Assembly (NCBI GenBank): GCA_002384815.1
Contig: DGBN01000069.1
Coordinates: 87,809-104,363, forward strand
Source of the DNA: Oxalobacteraceae bacterium UBA4003
GTDB lineage: Bacteria; Pseudomonadota; Gammaproteobacteria; Burkholderiales; Burkholderiaceae_D
Reading direction: 5' to 3'
DNA: 16,555 bases
Below, in pieces: positions 1 through 7,900 of this stretch; positions within the stretch are counted from its first letter, which is position 1; each line of letters begins with the position of its first letter. The translations under genes were made by a program, and so were the position numbers. Below the pieces are notes generated by a model that was given only the letters and a program-made list of their open reading frames with translations, had not been told where the DNA came from and ran no database searches.

Positions 1-29
1 CGTAGGTTCAAATCCTGCCCCCGCAACCA
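1..29 (+). tRNA. tRNA-fMet (initiator), 3' end only
   Basis: This is the 3' part of a tRNA cut by the window edge. The T arm (GTAGG / CCTGC around the loop TTCAAAT, 2-18) is followed by the acceptor strand CCCCGCA (19-25), discriminator A26 and an encoded CCA (27-29). CCCCGCA-A-CCA is the acceptor end of bacterial initiator tRNAs, in which position 72 is A facing an unpaired C1, so fMet is the best call. It also fits position: in E. coli an initiator tRNA (metY) lies just upstream of rimP-nusA-infB. The anticodon lies outside the window, so identity rests on the acceptor and T arm only. Confidence 0.8.
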
Positions 30-190
30 AAGTCTTACAAGTCTTATATAATTCCCGCTCATCAGTACATCTCCTCAAACGGGCGTCGGACAGCAATATC
101 AACTGGTTCTCTAACCGGGCAGCGTCAATAGATGCATGTCGTTGAATAACTTCTGCACATTACAACTAAACAGTCGTAAAAAAATCGTAA

Positions 191-1051
191 ATGAATATTG
201 CTGAGGCGAAGAAAGTCCTCGAAACAGCGCTACTCTGCGCTCACGAGCCACTGTCCATTAACGACATGAAGAAGCTTTATGTCGAAGGCGATGCGGACGG
301 TCAGATTGATGCCGATGCAATCAAGCAAATGCTGGATGAGTTACGCGACGATTGGGCTGACAAGGGAATTGAAGTAGTCAGTCTTTCGACTGGCTGGCGT
401 TTCCAAAGCCGACCGGAGATGAAGATTTATCTGGAGCGGCTGAATCCGGAAAAACCGCCCAAGTATTCGCGCGCAACACTTGAAACGCTCGCCATCATTA
501 CCTATCGTCAACCGGTTACACGGGGCGATATAGAAGAAATTCGCGGCGTAACGGTTAATTCGCAAACCATCAAGATGCTGGAAGATCGTGGCTGGATCGA
601 AGCGATCGGCCATCGGGACGTTCCCGGACGCCCTGCCTTGTTTGCCACGACCAAGCATTTTCTGGATGATCTCGGCCTCAGCTCTCTCGATCAATTGCCG
701 CCACTGCAGCAGGTAGAGAAGGGGGATATGCAAGGCGATGTCTTGCTGGAGATGCAGACGCTGGAAGCGGAAATACAGGCGCATCTGGATCAAACGGCAA
801 TCGATTTTTCCGATGTCGATGCAACTGAAGGCCTTGTCGTCGTCAGTGAAACCGTCGATATCGAAACGACTGAACTGTCGATCGCCGCTGAGGCGACAGA
901 TAGCGTCGGCGATACGGTAATGGATACAAGTGCCACCCCGGTTTCGGAATCCGAAACCACTCCCGCTCATGCAGTGCCCGACTTGACGGTTGTTGACGTC
1001 GCAAGTCAAGACAACCAAGAAGTGAATGATGAATCGCCCAACGAAAAATAA
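191..1051 (+). CDS. scpB: ScpB, chromosome segregation and condensation protein B
   Basis: ScpB is the winged-helix (kite) partner of the kleisin ScpA in the Smc-ScpAB condensin complex, which compacts and segregates newly replicated chromosome arms. The family core is clear: an N-terminal winged helix (about residues 1-85), then the signature block beginning LETLAIITYRQPVTRG at residue 97 and GHRDVPGRPALF at 140-151, ending near 170. The protein has 286 residues, whereas typical ScpB has roughly 180-200. The excess is an acidic, Thr/Ser/Asp/Glu-rich, probably disordered tail (about 175-286). The ATG lies 161 bp after the tRNA with only weak purine-rich spacing upstream. Its 3' end overlaps the rluB start by 26 bp, so the two are probably translationally coupled. 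scpA is not in this window. Confidence 0.93.
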   Translation: MNIAEAKKVLETALLCAHEPLSINDMKKLYVEGDADGQIDADAIKQMLDELRDDWADKGIEVVSLSTGWRFQSRPEMKIYLERLNPEKPPKYSRATLETLAIITYRQPVTRGDIEEIRGVTVNSQTIKMLEDRGWIEAIGHRDVPGRPALFATTKHFLDDLGLSSLDQLPPLQQVEKGDMQGDVLLEMQTLEAEIQAHLDQTAIDFSDVDATEGLVVVSETVDIETTELSIAAEATDSVGDTVMDTSATPVSESETTPAHAVPDLTVVDVASQDNQEVNDESPNEK

Positions 1052-2657
1052 TACGTCTGATAATAGTACGTCTGATGCATCGAGCAATGACACATCGCCA
1101 GCAGAGCATGCGGATCGTGCAGAGACTGAAAAAAACGCTGCAGTCCCGGATGAAAATAATGCCGGCAAAGTGGTAAAACGCGGTTTGCGCGGCCCACGCA
1201 CTTTGCGTCGTGCCCGCAATGCGCCGCGCAGTGCGCCCGCCAATCGTGATGCTGCTGAAGGGCAGATTGCAGCGGTAGAAGGAATGGAAACGCAAGCTGC
1301 GCCTGCTTCGGGTGAAGTGCGCAGAGAGCGCAATCCGCGTCGCGATGAGCGTCAGCCGGGTGCAAAAGGATCACAAAAATCGGGTGGAAAATCACATGGT
1401 GCAGGCCCGAATCGCGGCGGCAAGCAGCATTCCAGAGGCGGTGACGCAGATGATGTGTTTTCCTTCGTTACCTCCGATGCATTTGATACGCTGGCTGGTG
1501 ATGAGGGCAAGGCTGGTGGTAAACGTCGCCATGAGCAAAAAAGTGTGCGTCGCGATTTGACGGCTGACGATGATGCGCCGAAGTTGCATAAGGTGCTGGC
1601 GGAAGCCGGACTCGGTTCGCGTCGCGATATGGAAGAGCTGATTATTGCCGGTCGCGTTTCTGTAAACGGTGAGCCGGCGCATATCGGGCAACGCATACTG
1701 CCAACCGATCAGGTGCGTATCAACGGCAAACTGATTCAGCGCAAAGTAAGTAATAAGCCACCGCGCGTGTTGGTGTATCACAAACCGGCAGGTGAAATTG
1801 TCAGTACCAACGATCCTGAAGGTCGTCCATCGGTATTCGAGCGTTTGCCGACAATGAAGGCAGCCAAATGGCTGGCCGTCGGTCGTCTCGATTTCAATAC
1901 CGAAGGCTTGTTGCTGTTTACTACTTCGGGTGATCTGGCAAATCGCTTGATGCACCCGCGCTATGGTATCGAGCGCGAATACGCGGTGCGGACCTTGGGC
2001 GAACTGGAAGAAGGCATGCGGCAGAAATTGCTGGCCGGTGTCGAGCTGGAAGACGGTTTGGCACAATTTTCCAAAATTGCAGATGGTGGTGGCGAAGGCG
2101 TCAACAAATGGTATCGCGTAACGATCGGTGAAGGCCGTAATCGCGAAGTGCGTCGTATGTTCGAGGCGATTGGCTTGACCGTTTCGCGCCTGATTCGCAC
2201 ACGCTATGGTGCGCTGACCTTGCCAAAAAACCTCAAGCGCGGGCGCTGGGAAGAAATGGAAGAGCACGCCGTGCGCGACTTGCTGGCACTGAGCGGGCTG
2301 GAGAAAAAATCTGCCGATGGCGCGCCTAAAGGCCGCAACGTTGCGGGTGATCGGCAAAACGGCAATCGTGCGCCGCGTGCGGATAATGGCATGGGTCTGC
2401 CACGCAGCCCAAGCCAGTGGGGTAATCTCGGTGGGCAAGGCCGTCCGCAAGGACAGAATGGAAAACCTGCGGGAGGCCGTCAAGGACAGCCACGCAGCCG
2501 CCAGCCTGATCCGCTGCAAACTTCGCTTGGTTTTCCAGGTATGGGGCAGCCGCGTCGCAGTAATGGCCCGAATCGTGGTCCGAACGGCAATGGCCCATCG
2601 CGTGGCAATGGTCCGCAAGGCGGCCAGGGTGGACCGCGCCGCCGTTCCAAAATTTAA
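1026..2657 (+). CDS. rluB: 23S rRNA pseudouridine synthase, RsuA/RluB family
   Basis: This is an RsuA/RluB/E/F-type pseudouridine synthase; RluB makes Psi2605 in helix 89 of 23S rRNA. An S4 RNA-binding domain runs from about K186 (KLHKVLAEAGLGSRRDMEEL) to 237. The catalytic domain follows, with the motif GRLDFNTEGLL, where D289 is the expected nucleophilic Asp. The family-typical GRNREVRRMFEAIG segment follows later. The core ends near residue 430. Both flanks are unusual: an N-terminal extension of about 185 residues rich in charged residues, Ala and Gly, and a C-terminal tail of about 110 residues rich in Gly, Arg, Pro, Gln and Asn, with RG/NGP-like repeats. These look disordered and RNA-binding. 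The start could be ATG 1026 or the next codon, ATG 1029. RluB rather than RluE/F/RsuA is chosen from the scpB linkage, which is common in proteobacteria. Confidence 0.9.
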   Translation: MMNRPTKNNTSDNSTSDASSNDTSPAEHADRAETEKNAAVPDENNAGKVVKRGLRGPRTLRRARNAPRSAPANRDAAEGQIAAVEGMETQAAPASGEVRRERNPRRDERQPGAKGSQKSGGKSHGAGPNRGGKQHSRGGDADDVFSFVTSDAFDTLAGDEGKAGGKRRHEQKSVRRDLTADDDAPKLHKVLAEAGLGSRRDMEELIIAGRVSVNGEPAHIGQRILPTDQVRINGKLIQRKVSNKPPRVLVYHKPAGEIVSTNDPEGRPSVFERLPTMKAAKWLAVGRLDFNTEGLLLFTTSGDLANRLMHPRYGIEREYAVRTLGELEEGMRQKLLAGVELEDGLAQFSKIADGGGEGVNKWYRVTIGEGRNREVRRMFEAIGLTVSRLIRTRYGALTLPKNLKRGRWEEMEEHAVRDLLALSGLEKKSADGAPKGRNVAGDRQNGNRAPRADNGMGLPRSPSQWGNLGGQGRPQGQNGKPAGGRQGQPRSRQPDPLQTSLGFPGMGQPRRSNGPNRGPNGNGPSRGNGPQGGQGGPRRRSKI

Positions 2658-2674
2658 TCTTTTGCATCGTTCCG

Positions 2675-2706
2675 TGCGGCCAGTTGTCAGATTTTTCCGG
2701 GCCGCA
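2675..2706. repeat. Inverted repeat after rluB (TGCGGCC / GGCCGCA)
   Basis: Two perfect 7-bp GC-rich arms (2675-2681 and 2700-2706) flank an 18-nt spacer 18 bp after the rluB stop. No T-run follows the right arm, so it is not a canonical intrinsic terminator. It could protect the 3' end of the mRNA or act in Rho-dependent termination. Confidence 0.4.
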
Positions 2707-2754
2707 TGAGTCGATTGTTAATTGCCTGAATTGCCTATCGCAAGGATTCCTGCA

Positions 2755-2783
2755 TTGCGGTGCACAAGGTATTCAACTATAAT
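2755..2783 (+). promoter_or_regulatory. Sigma70-like promoter for the rimP-nusA-infB operon
   Basis: A perfect -10 box TATAAT (2778-2783) lies exactly 17 bp downstream of TTGCGG (2755-2760), which matches the -35 consensus TTGACA at its first three bases. Transcription would start near 2790. It is the best sigma70 match I found in the window and sits about 170 bp before the rimP start. Assignment is by inspection only. Confidence 0.6.
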
Positions 2784-2802
2784 TCGGCAGTTAACGAAGG
2801 TC

Positions 2803-2828
2803 GCCAGTCAAAAAATTATGTTTTTGGC
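2803..2828 (+). other. Leader hairpin upstream of the rimP terminator
   Basis: GCC (2803-2805) and an A-run (2810-2815) can pair with TTTTT-GGC (2821-2828) around a TTATG loop, leaving a small bulge. The A/T-runs could also pair with the A-run that begins the terminator stem at 2853, which would give mutually exclusive folds. The stem is AT-rich and weak, so this is only a candidate. Confidence 0.3.
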
Positions 2829-2852
2829 ATTGAATTCGGTGATCAGAATGAT

Positions 2853-2884
2853 AAAAAAGATGGGCAGATGCCCATTTTTTTTTT
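2853..2884 (+). terminator. Intrinsic terminator in the rimP leader
   Basis: ATGGGC (2860-2865) pairs with GCCCAT (2870-2875) around the loop AGAT, followed by an unbroken run of 10 T (2875-2884). An A-run at 2853-2858 can extend the stem with the T-run, so the element is partly bidirectional. It lies downstream of the promoter at 2755-2783 and upstream of rimP, the position of an attenuator. It could alternatively end read-through from rluB. Confidence 0.75.
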
Positions 2885-2958
2885 GTTAAACAGTTTGCGT
2901 TGTTGTATTCGATTTCGGCTGCAGGATGGCCGCGATTGACGTTATTCGGAGAATCCCT

Positions 2959-3444
2959 TTGCAGTTGTCGGCGCTGATTGAAAAAACCGTAGTGGGTATG
3001 GGCTATGAGCTGGTCAATTTTGAACAGGCGGCTCGCGGCTTGCTGCGTGTATATATAGACTTTACGCCGGAAGACGCGGATAAGGGTTCAATCACCGTAG
3101 AAGACTGTGAAAAAGTCACGCACCAGTTGTTGCACGTATTGACGGTTGAAAATGCCAATTACGAACGGCTGGAAGTGTCGTCGCCGGGTTTGGACCGGCC
3201 GCTGAAGAAACTGTCGGATTATGTGCGTTTTGTCGGTGCCGAGGCACTGGTGAAATTGCGTATGCCGATGCCGAATGCGGCCAATCGCAAATCGTTCCAG
3301 GGGATTTTGCAGGAACCGGTGGGCGAGAATCTGGCGCTGGAATTTGAAGGAAACGAGGGGCCGGCGAAGCTTGAATTTACGCTCGCTGATGTAGACAAGG
3401 CACATTTGGTGCCGCAAGTGAATTTTAGGAGTCGCAAAGCATGA
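2959..3444 (+). CDS. rimP: RimP, ribosome maturation factor
   Basis: RimP binds free 30S subunits and is needed for late 30S assembly in the central pseudoknot and S12 region. Family landmarks are the start segment LIEKTVVGMGYELV, LRVYIDF, the VEDCEKVTHQL helix, LEVSSPGLDRPL, and an Sm-like C-terminal fold ending in KAHLVPQV. I place the start at TTG 2959. It has a good Shine-Dalgarno (GGAG, 2948-2951) seven bases upstream and begins at the first conserved residues, giving 161 amino acids. An in-frame ATG at 2926 would add 11 non-conserved residues and has poor ribosome-binding context. The stop overlaps the nusA start as ATGA (3441-3444), so the two are translationally coupled. Confidence 0.92.
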   Translation: MQLSALIEKTVVGMGYELVNFEQAARGLLRVYIDFTPEDADKGSITVEDCEKVTHQLLHVLTVENANYERLEVSSPGLDRPLKKLSDYVRFVGAEALVKLRMPMPNAANRKSFQGILQEPVGENLALEFEGNEGPAKLEFTLADVDKAHLVPQVNFRSRKA

Positions 3445-5000
3445 GTCGCGAAATTTTGCAGTTGGTTGATGCGCTGGCGCGCGAAAAAAACGTTGATCCA
3501 GACATCGTATTCGGGGCGCTGGAACACGCGCTTGCGCAAGCGACCAAGAAACGCTACGAAGGCGATGTCGACATCCGTGTCTCGATTGATCGCGAAAGCG
3601 GCGAATTTGAATCCTTTCGTCGCTGGCATGTCGTGCCTGACGATGCAGGCCTGCAATTGCCGGATCAGGAAATTCTGCACTTCGAAGCCAAGGAACAAAT
3701 TGGCGATATCGAAGTGGATGACCATATCGAAGAGCCGATTGAGTCGGTGGAATTCGGTCGTCGCTTTGCGCAAGATACCAAGCAGGTTGTACTGCAACGT
3801 ATTCGCGACGCAGAGCGCGAACAGATTCTGGCTGACTTCCTGGAACGCGGCGATTCGCTGGTTACCGGCACCATCAAACGGATGGAGCGCGGTGACGCGA
3901 TAGTCGAGTCCGGGCGTATAGAAGCGCGTTTGCCGCGCGACCAGACAATTCCAAAAGAAAACCTGCGTATCGGTGATCGCGTCCGTGCTTATATCCTGCG
4001 TATCGATCGCAATGCACGCGGCCCGCAAGTGATTCTGTCGCGCACTGCGCCGGAATTCATCATGAAGCTGTTTGAACTTGAAGTGCCGGAGATCGAACAA
4101 GGCTTGCTAGAAATTAAATCGGCAGCACGCGATGCAGGCGTACGTGCCAAGATCGCAGTGTTTACCGACGACAAGCGTATCGACCCGATCGGCACCTGTG
4201 TCGGCATGCGCGGTTCGCGCGTGCAGGCTGTGACCGGGGAACTTGGCGGCGAGCGCGTGGATATCGTGTTGTGGTCGGAAGACCCGGCGCAATTCGTGAT
4301 CGGCGCATTGGCACCGGCCAACGTTTCCTCCATCGTTGTGGATGAAGAAAAGCATGCGATGGATGTCGTCGTCGATGAAGAAAACCTGGCGATTGCCATT
4401 GGTCGCGGCGGCCAGAATGTGCGCCTCGCATCGGAACTGACCGGCTGGCAAATCAACATCATGACAGCGGAAGAATCGGCCGATAAATCGCAACTGGAAA
4501 CTGCTGCGACCCGTATCCTGTTCATGGAAAAACTCGACGTCGATCAGGAAGTTGCCGACATTCTGGTAGACGAAGGTTTTGCTTCGCTGGAAGAAATCGC
4601 CTACGTGCCTATCGGTGAGATGCTTGATATCGAATCCTTCGACGAAGATACTGTCAACGAATTGCGTAACCGTGCGCGCGATGCGCTGGTAACGGAAGCT
4701 ATCGCCTCCGAAGAAGGCATGGAAGGCATGGACGAAGCACTAGTGAATCTGGAAGGCATGGATCGCGTAGTTGCCGGCAAGCTGGGCCTGGCGGGCATCA
4801 AGACACTCGACGCGTTTGCTGCCCTGGCTTATGACGAGTTTGGCGCAATTCTGGCTTTACCTGCAGATCGCGCACGTCAATTGATTGAAGATGAATTTAA
4901 AGATGTGACAGATGAAGAGATGAAGCTCATCGATGCCAAATACGATGATCACGCCAAGGCGCTGCAAGCCAAGGTGTGGAGCCTCGCGGAAGCGAAATAA
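3441..5000 (+). CDS. nusA: NusA, transcription termination/antitermination factor
   Basis: NusA binds RNA polymerase and nascent RNA, and promotes pausing, intrinsic termination and, with NusB/E/G, rRNA antitermination. The domain order is complete. An RNAP-binding N-terminal domain spans about 1-125. An S1 domain spans about 132-200 (GDSLVTGTIKRMERGDAIVE). KH1 has the GxxG loop GMRG at 255-258 and KH2 has GRGG at 321-324. Two helix-hairpin-helix acidic repeats occupy the C-terminus (about 365-420 and 440-500). The 519 residues are close to the 495 of E. coli. It starts inside the rimP stop codon (ATGA). NusA often represses its own operon, so the leader terminator before rimP is a natural target, although that link is inferred here. 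Confidence 0.97.
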   Translation: MSREILQLVDALAREKNVDPDIVFGALEHALAQATKKRYEGDVDIRVSIDRESGEFESFRRWHVVPDDAGLQLPDQEILHFEAKEQIGDIEVDDHIEEPIESVEFGRRFAQDTKQVVLQRIRDAEREQILADFLERGDSLVTGTIKRMERGDAIVESGRIEARLPRDQTIPKENLRIGDRVRAYILRIDRNARGPQVILSRTAPEFIMKLFELEVPEIEQGLLEIKSAARDAGVRAKIAVFTDDKRIDPIGTCVGMRGSRVQAVTGELGGERVDIVLWSEDPAQFVIGALAPANVSSIVVDEEKHAMDVVVDEENLAIAIGRGGQNVRLASELTGWQINIMTAEESADKSQLETAATRILFMEKLDVDQEVADILVDEGFASLEEIAYVPIGEMLDIESFDEDTVNELRNRARDALVTEAIASEEGMEGMDEALVNLEGMDRVVAGKLGLAGIKTLDAFAALAYDEFGAILALPADRARQLIEDEFKDVTDEEMKLIDAKYDDHAKALQAKVWSLAEAK

Positions 5001-5049
5001 TCCACGAAGGTTGTTTACATCTAACGTGTTACATAGAAAAGAGGACTGA

Positions 5050-7854
5050 ATGGCGAGTAACAACGTAGCCCAATTTGCCACCGAGCTCAAGATGCCAGCC
5101 GATGTGCTGCTCACGCAACTGCGGGACGCTGGCGTTGAAAAGAGTTCCACGTCCGACGAGTTATCCAAGGCCGACAAGGACAAGCTCCTTGACCATCTGC
5201 GCCGTGCACATGGTGTAGCGCCTGAAGGTGAGAAAAAGAAAATCACGCTGACTCGCAAGGAAACCACCGAGATCAAGCAGGCGGATGCCACAGGCAAGTC
5301 GCGTACGATTCAGGTTGAAGTTCGCAAGAAACGCACATTTGTAAAACGCGACGAGCCCGCAGTCGAGGAAGCGCCGGTAGTCGCTGCTGCACCAATTATC
5401 GATGAAGCGGAAGTTGAGCGTCGTGCCGAAGAGTCGCGCCGTCATGCAGAGTTGATGGCGCGTCAGGAAGCCGATTTGCGCGAGAAGCAGGAGCGCCTTG
5501 CCAAACTGGAAGCGGAAAAAGAAGCACAAGCCAAGGCCTTGAAAAAAGCGGAAGTCGAGGCGCAAAAAGCTGAAGCGGACAAACCGGCAGAAGTAAAAGC
5601 CGATGAATCTGCAAGCGAAGAGAAAAAGCGCGTTGCCGCTGAAGAAAACAAGAAAAAAGCTGCACAGGTAGCCAAGGACGCAGCCAAGGAAGCGACTGAA
5701 AAAGCTGCTGCGACGGAAATGGCTCGTAAGGTAGTGGCTGATGAAGTGGCACAGATCAAGGCCATGATGAATGCGCCGCGCCGTGCAATCAAGGCGCCGG
5801 AGCCGGTTGCGCCAGTCGCAAAACCTGCTGCGGAAGGTACCTTGCACAAACCTGCTGATAAAAAGCCGGGCGAGAAAAAAGACGAAAAGAAGCCCGCGGT
5901 CACCGCAGACAAGAAGTCGATCAAATCGGCCAATGTCTCGTCGACTTGGCAGGACGATGCGAAAAAGCGCGGTGCGGGCATCAAGACCCGCGGCAATACC
6001 GGCGGTGGTCGTGATGGTTGGCGTGGAGGCCCTAAAGGCCGCCGTCCATCGCATCATGATGATCGCGAAAGCAATTTCCAGGCACCGACTGAAGCCGTTG
6101 TAAAAGACGTGCATGTGCCGGAAACGATTACCGTTGCCGAACTCGCGCACAAAATGTCTGTGAAGGCATCCGAAGTCATCAAGCATTTGATGAAGCTCGG
6201 CCAGATGTGCACGATCAATCAGGTGCTCGACCAGGAAACAGCAATGATTCTGGTTGAAGAAATGGGTCACACCGCACATGCGGCGAAACTGGATGATCCG
6301 GAAGCCTTGCTGGAAATCGGTGAAGAACATGCAGACGTCGAGGCATTGCCGCGTGCGCCGGTTGTAACGGTCATGGGTCACGTCGATCACGGTAAAACAT
6401 CGTTGCTGGATTACATCCGCCGCGCCAAGGTTGCATCCGGCGAAGCGGGCGGCATTACGCAGCATATCGGCGCTTATCACGTTGAAACGCCACGCGGCAT
6501 GATCACCTTCCTCGATACGCCAGGCCATGAAGCATTTACGGCTATGCGTGCACGCGGTGCGAAAGCAACCGATATCGTGATTCTGGTCGTCGCAGCTGAC
6601 GATGGCGTGATGCCGCAAACGAAGGAAGCGATTGCGCATGCGAAAGCTGCGGGCGTGCCTTTGGTCGTGGCGATCAACAAGATCGACAAGCCGGGCGCGA
6701 ACATGGATCGCGTCAAGCAGGAACTGATTGCCGAACAAGTCGTGCCGGAAGAATACGGTGGCGATTCACCGTTCGTGCCGGTGTCGGCCAAAACCGGCGA
6801 AGGTATCGACGCCTTGCTCGAACAGGTATTGCTGCAAGCCGAAGTGCTGGAACTCAAAGCGCCTGTTGTTTCACCTGCGCGTGGTTTGGTGGTCGAAGCG
6901 AAGCTCGATAAAGGTCGTGGCCCGGTTGCCACGATTCTGGTGCAGTCGGGTACCCTCAAGCGCGGCGATGTCGTGCTGGCAGGTTCGGCCTACGGTCGTG
7001 TTCGTGCGATGCTGGATGAAAACGGCAAGAGCATTACCGAAGCCGGCCCATCTATTCCAGTCGAAATTCAAGGCCTGACCGAAGTACCGAATGCCGGTGA
7101 AGAAGTCATGGTCATGGCAGATGAACGCAAAGCGCGTGAAATCGGTTTGTTCCGTCAAGGTAAATTCCGCGACGTGAAACTGGCTAAACAGCAAGCAGCA
7201 AAACTGGAGAACATGTTCGAGAACATGGGCGAGGGCGAAGTCAAAAACCTTCCTATGATCATCAAGACCGACGTGCAGGGTTCGCAGGAAGCGCTGGTTG
7301 GCTCACTGCAAAAACTCTCCACAGGTGAAGTGCGCGTGCAGGTTGTGCATGCAGCGGTGGGCGGTATTTCCGAGTCTGACGTCAACCTGGCGGTTGCCTC
7401 GAAAGCAGTCATCATCGGCTTCAACACCCGCGCCGATGCTTCGGCTCGCAAGCTGGCAGAAGCCAACGGCGTTGATATTCGCTACTACAACATCATTTAC
7501 GATGCGGTAGACGAGATCAAGGCAGCGATGTCCGGCATGTTGTCGCCAGAGAAGCGCGAACATTCCTTGGGTCTGGTCGAGATTCGACAGGTTATTCTGG
7601 TCAGCAAAGTCGGTGCGATTGCCGGTTGCTACGTGCTCGAAGGCTTGGTCAAACGCGGTGCATCGGTACGCTTGCTGCGTGAGAACGTCGTGATCTGGAC
7701 CGGCGAACTCGATTCGCTGAAGCGCTTCAAGGACGATGCAAAAGAAGTCAAATCCGGCTTTGAATGCGGCTTGACCTTGAAAAACTTTAATGACATCAAG
7801 GAAGGCGATCAACTCGAGGTCTTTGAAGTGCAGGAAATCGCACGTACGCTGTAA
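5050..7854 (+). CDS. infB: Translation initiation factor IF-2
   Basis: IF2 is the GTPase that brings fMet-tRNA to the 30S subunit and drives 50S joining. An IF2_N module (about 1-52) is followed by a Lys/Glu/Ala-rich, probably helical linker (about 100-290) and a Gly/Arg-rich stretch (about 312-335). A second IF2_N module (about 355-405) precedes the G domain: G1 GHVDHGKT 443-450, G2 in GGITQHIGAY, G3 DTPGHE 489-494, G4 NKID 543-546 and G5 SAKTGEG. Domains II-IV follow and end in the fMet-tRNA-binding barrel (LTLKNFNDIKEGDQLEVFE). The length of 934 is normal for betaproteobacteria. GAGGA sits just before the ATG. The 49-bp gap after nusA contains no obvious terminator. Shorter IF2 isoforms from internal starts are known in enterics, but I cannot identify one here. 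Confidence 0.97.
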   Translation: MASNNVAQFATELKMPADVLLTQLRDAGVEKSSTSDELSKADKDKLLDHLRRAHGVAPEGEKKKITLTRKETTEIKQADATGKSRTIQVEVRKKRTFVKRDEPAVEEAPVVAAAPIIDEAEVERRAEESRRHAELMARQEADLREKQERLAKLEAEKEAQAKALKKAEVEAQKAEADKPAEVKADESASEEKKRVAAEENKKKAAQVAKDAAKEATEKAAATEMARKVVADEVAQIKAMMNAPRRAIKAPEPVAPVAKPAAEGTLHKPADKKPGEKKDEKKPAVTADKKSIKSANVSSTWQDDAKKRGAGIKTRGNTGGGRDGWRGGPKGRRPSHHDDRESNFQAPTEAVVKDVHVPETITVAELAHKMSVKASEVIKHLMKLGQMCTINQVLDQETAMILVEEMGHTAHAAKLDDPEALLEIGEEHADVEALPRAPVVTVMGHVDHGKTSLLDYIRRAKVASGEAGGITQHIGAYHVETPRGMITFLDTPGHEAFTAMRARGAKATDIVILVVAADDGVMPQTKEAIAHAKAAGVPLVVAINKIDKPGANMDRVKQELIAEQVVPEEYGGDSPFVPVSAKTGEGIDALLEQVLLQAEVLELKAPVVSPARGLVVEAKLDKGRGPVATILVQSGTLKRGDVVLAGSAYGRVRAMLDENGKSITEAGPSIPVEIQGLTEVPNAGEEVMVMADERKAREIGLFRQGKFRDVKLAKQQAAKLENMFENMGEGEVKNLPMIIKTDVQGSQEALVGSLQKLSTGEVRVQVVHAAVGGISESDVNLAVASKAVIIGFNTRADASARKLAEANGVDIRYYNIIYDAVDEIKAAMSGMLSPEKREHSLGLVEIRQVILVSKVGAIAGCYVLEGLVKRGASVRLLRENVVIWTGELDSLKRFKDDAKEVKSGFECGLTLKNFNDIKEGDQLEVFEVQEIARTL

Positions 7855-7865
7855 TAGCCTTACTC

Positions 7866-7887
7866 AGGGTGGCTCAGCGGCTACCCT
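7866..7887 (+). other. Stem-loop after infB
   Basis: AGGGTGGCT (7866-7874) pairs with GGCTACCCT (7879-7887), with two G-T wobbles and a CAGC loop, 12 bp after the infB stop. The downstream sequence TTGTTCT is only weakly T-rich. It may be a partial terminator or mRNA-stabilising structure that lowers expression of rbfA-truB relative to infB. Confidence 0.45.
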
Positions 7888-7900
7888 TGTTCTATCATGA

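Larger units (their letters stand above)
2658..2958. other. Gap between rluB and rimP: operon promoter and leader
   Basis: No gene is seen here. In order, the gap holds an inverted repeat after rluB (2675-2706), a sigma70-type promoter (2755-2783), a possible leader hairpin (2803-2828), an intrinsic terminator (2853-2884) and the ribosome binding site of rimP (2948-2953). The order promoter, hairpin, terminator, gene suggests a transcribed attenuator leader rather than a simple intergenic spacer. Confidence 0.6.

Noticed and set aside
1392..2618. 408-codon open frame on the minus strand inside rluB
   Set aside because: It is antisense to the clearly conserved RluB core and has no recognisable domain.
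5161..6738. 525-codon open frame on the minus strand inside infB
   Set aside because: It is fully contained in the infB coding sequence, is low-complexity (Phe/Arg/Cys-rich) and shows no family features. It is a shadow of biased codon use in infB.
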